A stretch of DNA of 64,000 nt from Hyphomonadaceae bacterium UBA7672. Lineage in GTDB: Bacteria; Pseudomonadota; Alphaproteobacteria; Caulobacterales; Hyphomonadaceae. Under the pieces are notes generated by a model. It did not search any database, had not been told where the DNA came from, and saw only the letters and a list, made by a program, of their open reading frames with translations. The DNA is taken from the NCBI GenBank assembly GCA_002483135.1, contig DLHI01000022.1:62001-126000 (forward strand), in the 5' to 3' direction. Shown one piece after another: positions 19,174-26,627 of the stretch (positions are counted from its first letter, which is position 1; each line of letters begins with the position of its first letter). The position numbers were made by a program, and so were the translations under genes.

Positions 19174-19928
19174 CCAAGATAAGCCTGCATGGGCGAACCG
19201 CCATCGTAACTGGTGCGACTCGCGGAATCGGGAATGCGATCGCCCTCGAATTGCTCGGCCGCCAGTGCGAAGTCGTTGCGGTGGGCCGTGATGGCGCCGC
19301 TCTTGAGGCGTTGGCGGAAGCATTCCCCGGACGTGTTCACCCTTGGGCGGCTGACCTGTCAGAACCGGAGGAGGTAGATGCACTCGTGGGCGCGATCCCG
19401 CGCAAATTTCCCAGTGCGTCGCTCCTGATCAACAACGCAGGCGCGCAAACGCTGACCGACTTCGTGAACGGCGACGTTGAAATGTTGAGACCTGTCTTGC
19501 GGCGCGAACTCTCGGTCAATCTCGACTCTGTCGTGCACCTATCGATCGGCCTCTTATCGCACTTTCGCAGGCAGCCTTCGGCGGCCATCGTCAACATCAC
19601 GTCGGCGCTTGCTGTTGCGCCCAAAAAATCCGCACCCGTCTACTGCGCAGCAAAGGCCGCCCTGCGATCATTCACGAAGGCGCTGCGCTACCAATGTCGA
19701 GATTGCGTCCGGAGCATTCGTGTCGTCGATGTGGTGATGGCGCTCGTGGACACCGACATGACTGCGGGTCGGGGGCGAGGAAAAATCAGCCCCGCGCAGG
19801 CCGCGCGGGCCACGGTTGATGGACTCGTCGAAGGTCGAGAAGAGATCGCCATCGGTCGAGCCGCCACGCTGTTGCGCGTTGCGCGAATCTCGCCCTCGCT
19901 GGCCGAACTGATCATGAGGAATGCGTGA
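19170..19928 (+). CDS. SDR-family oxidoreductase
   Basis: A 252-residue classical short-chain dehydrogenase. The cofactor motif is TGATRGIG, followed by NNAG, the catalytic Ser in NITSALAV and the YCAAK catalytic Tyr/Lys. The residue after beta-2 (GRDG) suggests NADP(H). The C-terminal region is not typical of FabG. Overlaps the darcynin stop by four bases. Substrate unknown. Confidence 0.86.
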   Translation: MTKISLHGRTAIVTGATRGIGNAIALELLGRQCEVVAVGRDGAALEALAEAFPGRVHPWAADLSEPEEVDALVGAIPRKFPSASLLINNAGAQTLTDFVNGDVEMLRPVLRRELSVNLDSVVHLSIGLLSHFRRQPSAAIVNITSALAVAPKKSAPVYCAAKAALRSFTKALRYQCRDCVRSIRVVDVVMALVDTDMTAGRGRGKISPAQAARATVDGLVEGREEIAIGRAATLLRVARISPSLAELIMRNA

Positions 19929-20450
19929 AGGGGCAGTGCACTGCTGCTGCTCGCGGATGGCAAGCTAGGGGCTGTTTCCGGCGAGTTGTGGTCCTTGCTC
20001 GATCTAATTGTGAGAGGCGGGGAGCGAGTCGATTGCATTCATTCGCTTAGCGCGTGAGCGCTTCCACCTTAGATTCAGTAGAGCGGCATGGGCATTTCGA
20101 GCTCAGCAATTGATCAGCATCGCGAATTGCGTCGTGGAACAACGACTATCCGACAGTGCGAATCTTTGCCTCACAGCCTGGGAGAAGTATTCTCCGGCCT
20201 TGTCGCCATAGAGACTTTGAATTGAGTCCAACTGTCCGAGACATAGCGACAGAGCATTCGCCCACGCGCACTATCCACGGTTGCAGGAAGGGAAGGTGTC
20301 GGGCGCAGCGCAAACGCAACCTACTCTTCCGACATCTTATTTCCCGGGAATGGGTCAGTCCACTCGTTTGAGAGTTGTGCCCAAGAGTTCCATCCGGGCC
20401 GCATCAGGTTCTTTGGGTAGGGTCAATCGATCCTTCTGTCATCGTAGAAC
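19929..20450. other. Intergenic stretch, no gene recognised
   Basis: 522 bases between the convergent SDR and enoyl-CoA hydratase genes. Frames here have no recognisable product. AGGTTCT (20406) and AGAACCT (20446) could pair across a 33-base loop just after the hydratase stop, but there is no T tail. It marks the left boundary of the catabolic island. Confidence 0.45.
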
Positions 20451-21251
20451 CTATTCGCCTGCCCAGTTCGGCTTCCGCTTTTCCGCGAAGGAGGTGGGCC
20501 CTTCAATGGCGTCTTTTGAGCCTCGCATCGCAATGACGGCCGGATACGACCATTGGTTCTTGAGCGCGCTTGCAAGTGTGGGTTCTTCGAGACCGCGCAT
20601 CAGCGTCTGCTTTGATGCGCGCAGCGATAGAGGCGAACATGCCATCATCGCCTCGATCCAGCGATCAACGGCGGCATCCAGACTGGCGCCGGGAACGACC
20701 TCGTTGACAACGCCTATGCGCAAAGCTTCGGCAGCACTGATGCTGCGCGCTGAAAGGACGAGGCCCATGGCTTGCTTCAGGCCGATCTGGCGCGCCAGCC
20801 GGTGGACGCCGCCGCCGTGCGCCATTGCGCCGACACGTGGTTCGGGCAGACCAAAGGTTGCGTGGTCTGCGGCGATGATGAGATCGCAGGCAAGCGCGAT
20901 CTCGAAGCCGCCGCCAAGCGCATGGCCGTTGACCGCGGCGATCACCGGCTTGTCGAGGTCGAACCGCTCGGCGATTCCTCCATATCCCGACGCTGGGTAC
21001 TGGCTGGTGAAACTACCGGTGCGTGCGGCGCGGCCTGCTGCGAATTTCAGATCGCTGCCTGCGCAAAACGCCCGGTCGCCCTTTCCGGTGATCACGCAGA
21101 TCCATTGCTCGGGATCAGCGCTGAATGCGTCCAGCGCCGCGCCCAGTTCCGCGTGCATCGGCTCGTGGATGGCGTTGAGGACGTCGGGCCGTGCAAGAAC
21201 GATCCGGGTGGTTCGCTCCCGGCGCGCCACCTCGATGAACGCGTAGGTCAT
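20451..21251 (-). CDS. Enoyl-CoA hydratase/isomerase (crotonase) family
   Basis: A 266-residue cytoplasmic crotonase. Oxyanion-hole segments are AFCAGSDLK and NGHALGGG. Both candidate catalytic glutamates are present (GGGFEIALACD and LPEPRVGA). The second active-site loop (GAMAHGGGVHRL) lacks the usual IPGAGG wording, so the substrate is probably not a simple short-chain enoyl-CoA. It is divergent from the nitronate monooxygenase gene, with an island operator between them. Confidence 0.87.
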   Translation of the reverse strand: MTYAFIEVARRERTTRIVLARPDVLNAIHEPMHAELGAALDAFSADPEQWICVITGKGDRAFCAGSDLKFAAGRAARTGSFTSQYPASGYGGIAERFDLDKPVIAAVNGHALGGGFEIALACDLIIAADHATFGLPEPRVGAMAHGGGVHRLARQIGLKQAMGLVLSARSISAAEALRIGVVNEVVPGASLDAAVDRWIEAMMACSPLSLRASKQTLMRGLEEPTLASALKNQWSYPAVIAMRGSKDAIEGPTSFAEKRKPNWAGE

Positions 21252-21309
21252 TCCCGCCCTTCCTTATCAGCAATGCGTCGACAGCGCGCGAGCAAACGCC
21301 TATCAGAAA

Positions 21310-21342
21310 TGCAGCATAGAGAAAAGCATTCTTGTGACAGAA
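21310..21342. promoter_or_regulatory. Island operator 1 (four-half-site motif)
   Basis: Half-sites TGCA-N6-AGAA-N5-TTCT-N6-AGAA, 14 of 16 consensus positions. Lies in the divergent promoter between the crotonase (-) and the monooxygenase (+), 13 bases from the latter's ATG. Confidence 0.65.
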
Positions 21343-21355
21343 TAGGCGAAGGCAG

Positions 21356-22297
21356 ATGATCAAGACGGGCGTGCTGGGTGGGATGAAGCTACCGATCGTG
21401 ATGGCGCCGATGCTGCTGATCTCCAATCCGCGCATGGTGGTGGCGGCATGTCGCGCTGGGATTGTCGGCACATTCCCGTCGCTCAATCAGCGTAGCACCG
21501 AGGGGTATGAAGAATGGCTCCAAGAAATTCGTGACCAGCTGCGACCGGGCGACGCGCCGTTTGGGGTGAATCTCATCGTGCGAGAGTCAAACCCGCGACT
21601 TGGCGATGATCTGGCGGCGACAATCCGGCACAAGGTGCCGCTGGTGATCACGTCGCTCGGATTCGACGCCGAGTTGATAGCGCGTGTCCATGACTATGGC
21701 GGAACGGTTTTTCACGATGTGGCGAGTCCGCGGCATATCGAGAAGGCTGTCGCTGCTGGAGTCGACGGCGTTATTCTGCTGTCCCACGGAGCAGGCGGGC
21801 ATACGGGCCAGCTGAACCCCTTTGCATTGGTACGTGAAGCGCGGCGGCAGTATGATGGCGCAATCCTGCTGGCGGGGGCCTTGTCTCGCGGAGAAGATGT
21901 CGCCGCGGCGCTGATGGCGGGCGCGGATGCGGCGTATATGGGCACGCGCTTCATTGCGACCAAGGAGGCCGATGCGCCACCCGATTATCTGCGTATGATC
22001 CTCGAAGGGAAAGCGTCTGATGTGACTGTGACGCGTGCGATTACCGGTACGCCGGCGAGCTTTCTAAATGCATCGCTTAAGGCTGCGGGGCTTGATCCGT
22101 CTTCCCTTGTGAGGGCTGTTGAGCGCCTCGTGGAAGCACCGGATGGGCGCGCGATAAAGCCGTGGAAGGAGATCTGGTCCGCAGGGCAGGGCGTTGGCGG
22201 GATCGATGACGTTCCGGCTCTCGCCCAGCTGGTTGCAGATCTCGAGGCGCAGTTCGCGTCCGCCGCGGCGAGATTTCGCAGAATCTCGGGCCTGTAA
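21356..22297 (+). CDS. Nitronate monooxygenase-family flavoprotein
   Basis: A 313-residue TIM-barrel flavin oxidoreductase of the 2-nitropropane dioxygenase/nitronate monooxygenase family. The N-terminal PIVMAPMLLISNP, the FGVN strand, FHDVASPRHIEKA, the GAGGHTG FMN phosphate loop and GADAAYMGTRF are all present. HGAGGH carries the family His. Many relatives in catabolic clusters are NAD(P)H:quinone or enoyl reductases of unknown substrate rather than true nitronate oxidases. First gene to the right of operator 1. Confidence 0.85.
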   Translation: MIKTGVLGGMKLPIVMAPMLLISNPRMVVAACRAGIVGTFPSLNQRSTEGYEEWLQEIRDQLRPGDAPFGVNLIVRESNPRLGDDLAATIRHKVPLVITSLGFDAELIARVHDYGGTVFHDVASPRHIEKAVAAGVDGVILLSHGAGGHTGQLNPFALVREARRQYDGAILLAGALSRGEDVAAALMAGADAAYMGTRFIATKEADAPPDYLRMILEGKASDVTVTRAITGTPASFLNASLKAAGLDPSSLVRAVERLVEAPDGRAIKPWKEIWSAGQGVGGIDDVPALAQLVADLEAQFASAAARFRRISGL

Positions 22298-22639
22298 GGA
22301 TCCGGCAGTCCGAGAGGCGTGAGATTCCCCCATGGGACCGGGTGCTCCAGACGACGTCCCATTCGCGTGGAGGCGCTGTGGGGCCCCCACGGTTGGCCGC
22401 ATGCCAGTGGAGCTGCGCGCCACGCGGACCAGGTTCACAACCGCATAGCGCCGCACGATCTCCTCGGGTATCGGTTCGACCGCGCGTCGATTCAAAATGA
22501 AGTCTGCGGCGTCAGCTTCGCCAGTTTCATACGGAGAGCGCCGAAAACCTCAGAAAACAATGCTGCTGGGCTGGCGCGCGTCAGTGCGAAAATATATGAA
22601 GATGCATCGGATTTTTGTTGGAGACAGGGCGAGTGGTTG
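22298..22639. other. Intergenic stretch, probably gene remains
   Basis: 342 bases between the monooxygenase and the SDR remnant. Frames are open but no product is recognised. It sits where the first 130 or so residues of the SDR should be, so it may be scrambled replacement sequence. Confidence 0.4.
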
Positions 22640-23035
22640 GTTCGGGGGCGCGCGCGCATCGCGCCGCACATGATCCGCCGTGGGGGCGGCGCGATCGTCA
22701 ACCAGACGTCGACTGCGACCTACATCAATACGCCGAGCCGCATGAACTATAATGTCTCGAAGGGCGGTCTCGTGCCGATGACCAAGACGATGGCGCGAGA
22801 GCTCGGGGCTCACAATATCCGTGTCAATGCGATCGCGCCGGGCCCGGTTGCGACAGAAGCGTTGAAGGGCGTGCCGCAGGAGGCGCTGGACCGGATCAAG
22901 GCGGCGCAGTGCATTCCACGTCTTGCGGAGCCTAAAGACCTCGCTGGAGCGATGTTGTTCCTGGTCAGTTCGATGAGCGCCTGGATGTCGGGATAGGTGC
23001 TGGTTGTCGATGGCGGCAATCAGATGCTGGGCTAG
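22640..23035 (+). pseudogene. SDR remnant: N-terminus missing, nonsense codon near the end
   Basis: Only the C-terminal half of a FabG-like SDR is recognisable: APHMIRRGGGAIVNQTSTAT, a catalytic YNVSK, VNAIAPGPVATEAL, and LFLVSSMSAWMSG. TAG at 22994 interrupts at a position where the family has Gln (MSGQVLVVDGG); the frame continues as VLVVDGGNQMLG to TAG at 23033. A single CAG-to-TAG change explains it. The cofactor-binding half is gone. It is therefore a decayed gene, probably once co-regulated with its neighbours. Confidence 0.8.
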
Positions 23036-23051
23036 GACCGCGTCGAGTCGG

Positions 23052-23115
23052 CGCAAACGCCAACATTCCGCATAGAGAAAAACATTTTGTATCCGGAAAG
23101 ATGTTGGCGTCTGCG
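23052..23115. repeat. Imperfect inverted repeat enclosing operator 2
   Basis: CGCAAACGCCAACATTCCG (23052-23070) is matched by the inverted CCGGAAAGATGTTGGCG (23093 onward, extending to 23115) with small gaps. The AT-rich operator lies in the loop. Confidence 0.55.
23066..23098. promoter_or_regulatory. Island operator 2
   Basis: Half-sites TTCC-N6-AGAA-N5-TTTT-N6-GGAA, 13 of 16. Upstream of the epimerase-AKR-CMD-SDR operon. GCAAACGCC precedes both this site and operator 1, so the two promoters look duplicated. Confidence 0.6.
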
Positions 23116-23216
23116 GGGGCGGAGCTGTATGCTGCAGCGAACCTGGATGCAGGCGGACAAACACAAGGTTGAGCCGCGGGATGGGGCCGGCCGAGTTGCG
23201 CGGAGCAGCGGCAGAG

Positions 23217-24143
23217 ATGAACTTCTCCGGGAAGAAAATTCTGATCACCGGCGCAACCGGTACAGTTGGTCGGCCGATCGCGGAAGCGCTGGCGGCTACG
23301 AACGAGGTGTGGTGCCTCGGGAGGTTCGGCGATCCTGCAATTCGCGCGGACCTGCAAAAGCAGGGAATCGCAACTGTCCAGTGGAATCTTGGTACGAGCG
23401 AACTGGACGGCCTACCGAAAGGGTTCACGCACGTTTTTCATTCGGCAGTCATCAAGAATGACGAGAGCCAGTCGGATCACATCGAGAAGCACGCCTTCGC
23501 AGCCGCGCAGCTCATGCATCATTGCCGCGACGGTGAGGCGTTCATCTTCGTGTCGGCGAGTTCTGTCTATCGACGACAGGAGCCTGGTCGGCTGCACAAG
23601 GAGGATGACCTGCTTGGCGACAATACGCCCGTTCTCGAGACTTATGCGATGCACAAGAACGGAACCGAGGCGGTGGTTCGCTCGCTTGCCAGGCTCTATG
23701 GCCTGCGCTCGACGATCGCCAGGTTGTCGGTGACGTTCGGGGCGCAAGGATATGGAGGCCTGCCGTCGACATTCTGCCAGCTGATGCTGGATGGAAAACC
23801 GATTCCGACACGCGAGTCGCCAGATGAGAACTGGTGCAGTCCAATGCATTCGGACGACTACGTCCGGCAGGTTCCGCTGTTGTGGGCGATTGCGGCGGTT
23901 CCGGCGACGGTGCTGAACTGGGGCGGCGACGAGGCCGTGACGCAGCGCGAGATCGCCGAGTATGTCGCCGAGATCACCGGCTTGCCGCTGCGCTTTGAGA
24001 TCAACCCAAGGCACAGAATGAGTGCAGCGCTCGACAGCGCGCGACGCAGGAAGATGATCGGGACCTGCGAGGTCGACTGGCGGGAGGGCGTTCGCCGGAC
24101 GTTGAAGGCGCGTTTCCCGGGCGTGATCAAGGAAGCTGCGTAA
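23217..24143 (+). CDS. NAD(P)-dependent epimerase/dehydratase (extended SDR)
   Basis: A 308-residue extended SDR with the GATGTVG Rossmann motif, FHSAVIK, the catalytic Ser region VSASSVY, and YAMHK. The C-terminal part carries an extended-SDR substrate domain (NWCSPMHSDDYV). Possible role: ketone/alcohol interconversion on a cyclic intermediate. Start at 23217 (MNFSGKKILITG) fits the family; upstream in-frame starts at 23181 (ATG) and 23169 (TTG) would only add a non-conserved leader. First gene of a four-gene operon under operator 2. Confidence 0.82.
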   Translation: MNFSGKKILITGATGTVGRPIAEALAATNEVWCLGRFGDPAIRADLQKQGIATVQWNLGTSELDGLPKGFTHVFHSAVIKNDESQSDHIEKHAFAAAQLMHHCRDGEAFIFVSASSVYRRQEPGRLHKEDDLLGDNTPVLETYAMHKNGTEAVVRSLARLYGLRSTIARLSVTFGAQGYGGLPSTFCQLMLDGKPIPTRESPDENWCSPMHSDDYVRQVPLLWAIAAVPATVLNWGGDEAVTQREIAEYVAEITGLPLRFEINPRHRMSAALDSARRRKMIGTCEVDWREGVRRTLKARFPGVIKEAA

Positions 24144-24200
24144 CAAACAGACGCGACCGACCGAACGGCCGTCGTCGGCATCTGAATCCAAGGAGCGGTC

Positions 24201-25238
24201 ATGCAAATGCGCAATCTGGGGCGGACTGGCCTGAAGATCAGCGGCCTGGCGCTTGGCGCGATGTCGCTCGGCGCATGGGCGAACGGCGATCATGACGATG
24301 GCGTGCGGATCATCCATGCGGCGCTCGATGCGGGCGTCAATCTGATCGACACGGCTGACGTCTATTCCCGCGGAGAATCCGAAGAAATTGTCGGCAAGGC
24401 GATCAAGGACCGTCGCGACAGCGTCGTGCTCGCGACCAAATTCACAAATCCGATGGGGCGATCGCCGAACATGAGCGGCGGATCGCGCCGCTGGCTGACC
24501 ATGGCGCTGGACGACAGCCTCCGGCGTCTCGGCGTGGACTGGATCGACCTCTATCAGGTGCACCGTCCCGATCCGGAGACGGATATCGACGAAACACTTG
24601 ATGCGCTTTCCGACCACGTGCGCGCCGGAAAGATCCGGTATATCGGGTGCTCCACCTTTCGACCGCACCAGATTGTCGAGGCTCAGTGGGTGTCGCAGCG
24701 GCGCGGGTTCAGTCGGTTCGTTTCGGAGCAACCGCCCTATTCGTTGCTCGCGCGGGGGATCGAGGCCGACCTTCTGCCTGTCTGCCAGGCGCACAGGATG
24801 GGAGCGATAACCTGGAGCCCGCTCGCGGGAGGCTGGCTGTCCGGCGCCCATGGCGGCGGGGGCGAGAAGTGTGTGGCGCGGCGCAATCGCGAGCGGAGAA
24901 ACCCCAAACGCTTTGACGCCGACCAGCCTGCGAACCAGCGCAAGGCGGTGATGGTTGAAGCCTTGAGCGCGCTCGCGCGTGAGGTCGGCCTTCCGCTGCC
25001 GCATCTCGCAGTGGCTTTCGTGATGCGGCATCCCGCCGTGACGTCGGTGCTGCTGGGCCCGCGCACGATGGAGCAGTTGGTGAGCCTGTTGCCGGCGGCA
25101 GACCTCCATCTTTCGGACGACGTACTCGACAGGATTGACGAGATCACGCCGCCCGGTGAGACGCCGAATGCCGCGGACACCGGCTGGGCAGACCTGCATC
25201 TTCTGAAGGACGCATCGTTGCGCCGCCGCCATGCTTGA
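24201..25238 (+). CDS. Aldo/keto reductase
   Basis: A 345-residue NADP-dependent aldo/keto reductase. The catalytic tetrad is visible: Asp50 and Tyr55 (DTADVYS), Lys80 (ATKF), His121 (YQVHRPDP). The cofactor segment near LLGPRTMEQL is typical. AAGGAG lies upstream of the ATG. It would reduce a carbonyl or oxidise an alcohol in the pathway. An insertion (GGGGEKCVARRNRERRN) occupies the variable loop region. Follows the epimerase in the same operon. Confidence 0.88.
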   Translation: MQMRNLGRTGLKISGLALGAMSLGAWANGDHDDGVRIIHAALDAGVNLIDTADVYSRGESEEIVGKAIKDRRDSVVLATKFTNPMGRSPNMSGGSRRWLTMALDDSLRRLGVDWIDLYQVHRPDPETDIDETLDALSDHVRAGKIRYIGCSTFRPHQIVEAQWVSQRRGFSRFVSEQPPYSLLARGIEADLLPVCQAHRMGAITWSPLAGGWLSGAHGGGGEKCVARRNRERRNPKRFDADQPANQRKAVMVEALSALAREVGLPLPHLAVAFVMRHPAVTSVLLGPRTMEQLVSLLPAADLHLSDDVLDRIDEITPPGETPNAADTGWADLHLLKDASLRRRHA

Positions 25239-25256
25239 GGCCGAGGAGGGAAAGAC

Positions 25257-25796
25257 ATGCCAGTAATCGATCCGGTTCCGCTTGCGGAGTTGCCTCCCGC
25301 CCTCGCTGCAAGCGTGGAGCGCGGCCGCGCGTCGCGCATGTTGTCCTCGACGATTCCGGTGCAGATCTGGGCGCACCGGCCAGAGGCGGCTGCTGCGTGG
25401 CTGAACACGCTGGAGCAGTTCTATGTGAACGGGTGTCTTGATCCGCGATTGCGTGAGCTGGTACGGCTCAAGATCGCGAGCATCACAAAGTGTCAGGCCT
25501 GCACGATCGCCCGCAAGTCGGATGACGTGTCGGAGGAGGACATCTCCTGTCTTGCGTGGAATGACGCGCGCTTTTCTCCCCGGGAGCAGGCGGCGCTGCA
25601 TTTTGCCGAGTTGTTCGGCTATGACTATTTTGACATTGATGATCGTATTCACCGCAAACTGGCGGCGCATTTCTCTGTGGTGGAAATCGTTGAGTTGCAC
25701 ATGTTCTGCGCGCTGATGCTCGCGGGCGGACGGATGACTTATGTCCAGCGTGGCTATCCTGAACAGGATGAAGCGGCCAGCAGCGCGGGCGCCTGA
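25257..25796 (+). CDS. Carboxymuconolactone decarboxylase/AhpD-family protein
   Basis: A 179-residue CMD-fold helical protein. The AhpD-like Cys pair CQAC is followed by IARKSDD, and the core helix LRELVRLKIASITKC is typical. The family contains both carboxymuconolactone decarboxylases and peroxidase-like reductases; the Cys pair favours a redox role. GGAGGG stands upstream of the ATG. Position between AKR and SDR suggests an accessory function for the pathway. Confidence 0.83.
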   Translation: MPVIDPVPLAELPPALAASVERGRASRMLSSTIPVQIWAHRPEAAAAWLNTLEQFYVNGCLDPRLRELVRLKIASITKCQACTIARKSDDVSEEDISCLAWNDARFSPREQAALHFAELFGYDYFDIDDRIHRKLAAHFSVVEIVELHMFCALMLAGGRMTYVQRGYPEQDEAASSAGA

Positions 25797-25837
25797 CGGC
25801 AGGCGACTGCCGAGTGTTTGTGATTGAGGTGCGATCC

Positions 25838-26617
25838 ATGGATCTTGGAATTCTCGGCAGGCAGGCCCTCGTCTGCGCGTCATCGCGCGGGCTGGGCAAG
25901 GCGTGCGCGATGGCGCTCGCGCGGGAAGGGGTGAGGGTCGTGATGAACGGGCGCGACGAAGCCGTCCTCGCGGCTGCGGTTGAGGAGGTCGGTCAGGCAA
26001 GCGGCGCTCAAGTTGAGGGCGTGGCGGCTGACATCGCGACGGAGGCAGGGCGCGCCGCCATTCTCGCGGCGTGCGAGGCGCCGGACATGCTCATTACCAA
26101 CAATGCGGGTCCTCCGCCGGGTGGATTCGACGACTGGACGCATGAAGCCTGGCTCGCTGCGATCGAAGGCAATCTGCTCGCGCATGTCGCCATGATATCG
26201 GCCGTCGTTCCCGGAATGCGGGCGCGCAAGTTCGGACGGATCGTCAACATCACGTCGGCTGTCGTCAAATCGCCGCGTTTCGGCATGAGCCTATCGACCA
26301 CGGCGCGCGCGGGACTGACCGCCTTTTCCAAAGGACTGGCGCGGGAATGTGCGCCGGACAATGTGACGATCAATAACCTTCTGCCGCAGCATTTCGATAC
26401 TGGACGCCAGGAATACATGGCGAAGCGTATCATGCGTGAGCGAGGGGTCTCGGCCAAAGAGGCGCGCGCGCTGCAAGAGAAGATGGTGAGAGCGCGCCGC
26501 TTTGGCTCCCCTTCGGAGTTTGGCGACGCCTGCGCCTTTCTTTGCTCCGCGCAGGCAGGCTATCTCACCGGGCAGAACATCCTGCTCGATGGCGGAACCT
26601 ATGACGGGCTGATCTGA
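25838..26617 (+). CDS. SDR-family protein lacking the YxxxK catalytic motif
   Basis: A 259-residue SDR. Cofactor motif CASSRGLGKA, NNAGPPPG, and the catalytic Ser strand VNITSAVVKS are present. Where YxxxK is expected the sequence reads STTARAGLTAF, so Tyr and Lys are both absent. This matches a known divergent SDR branch with unclear chemistry. The C-terminus (GYLTGQNILLDGG) is normal. The ATG at 25838 has GAGGTG upstream. Last gene of the operon; convergent with the CoA-transferase gene 10 bases on. Confidence 0.84.
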   Translation: MDLGILGRQALVCASSRGLGKACAMALAREGVRVVMNGRDEAVLAAAVEEVGQASGAQVEGVAADIATEAGRAAILAACEAPDMLITNNAGPPPGGFDDWTHEAWLAAIEGNLLAHVAMISAVVPGMRARKFGRIVNITSAVVKSPRFGMSLSTTARAGLTAFSKGLARECAPDNVTINNLLPQHFDTGRQEYMAKRIMRERGVSAKEARALQEKMVRARRFGSPSEFGDACAFLCSAQAGYLTGQNILLDGGTYDGLI

Positions 26618-26627
26618 TCGCCACGCG

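Noticed and set aside
23412..26000. 862-codon open frame on the minus strand
   Set aside because: It is the antisense of the epimerase, AKR and CMD genes, all with clear family motifs on the plus strand. Long antisense frames are common at this GC content.
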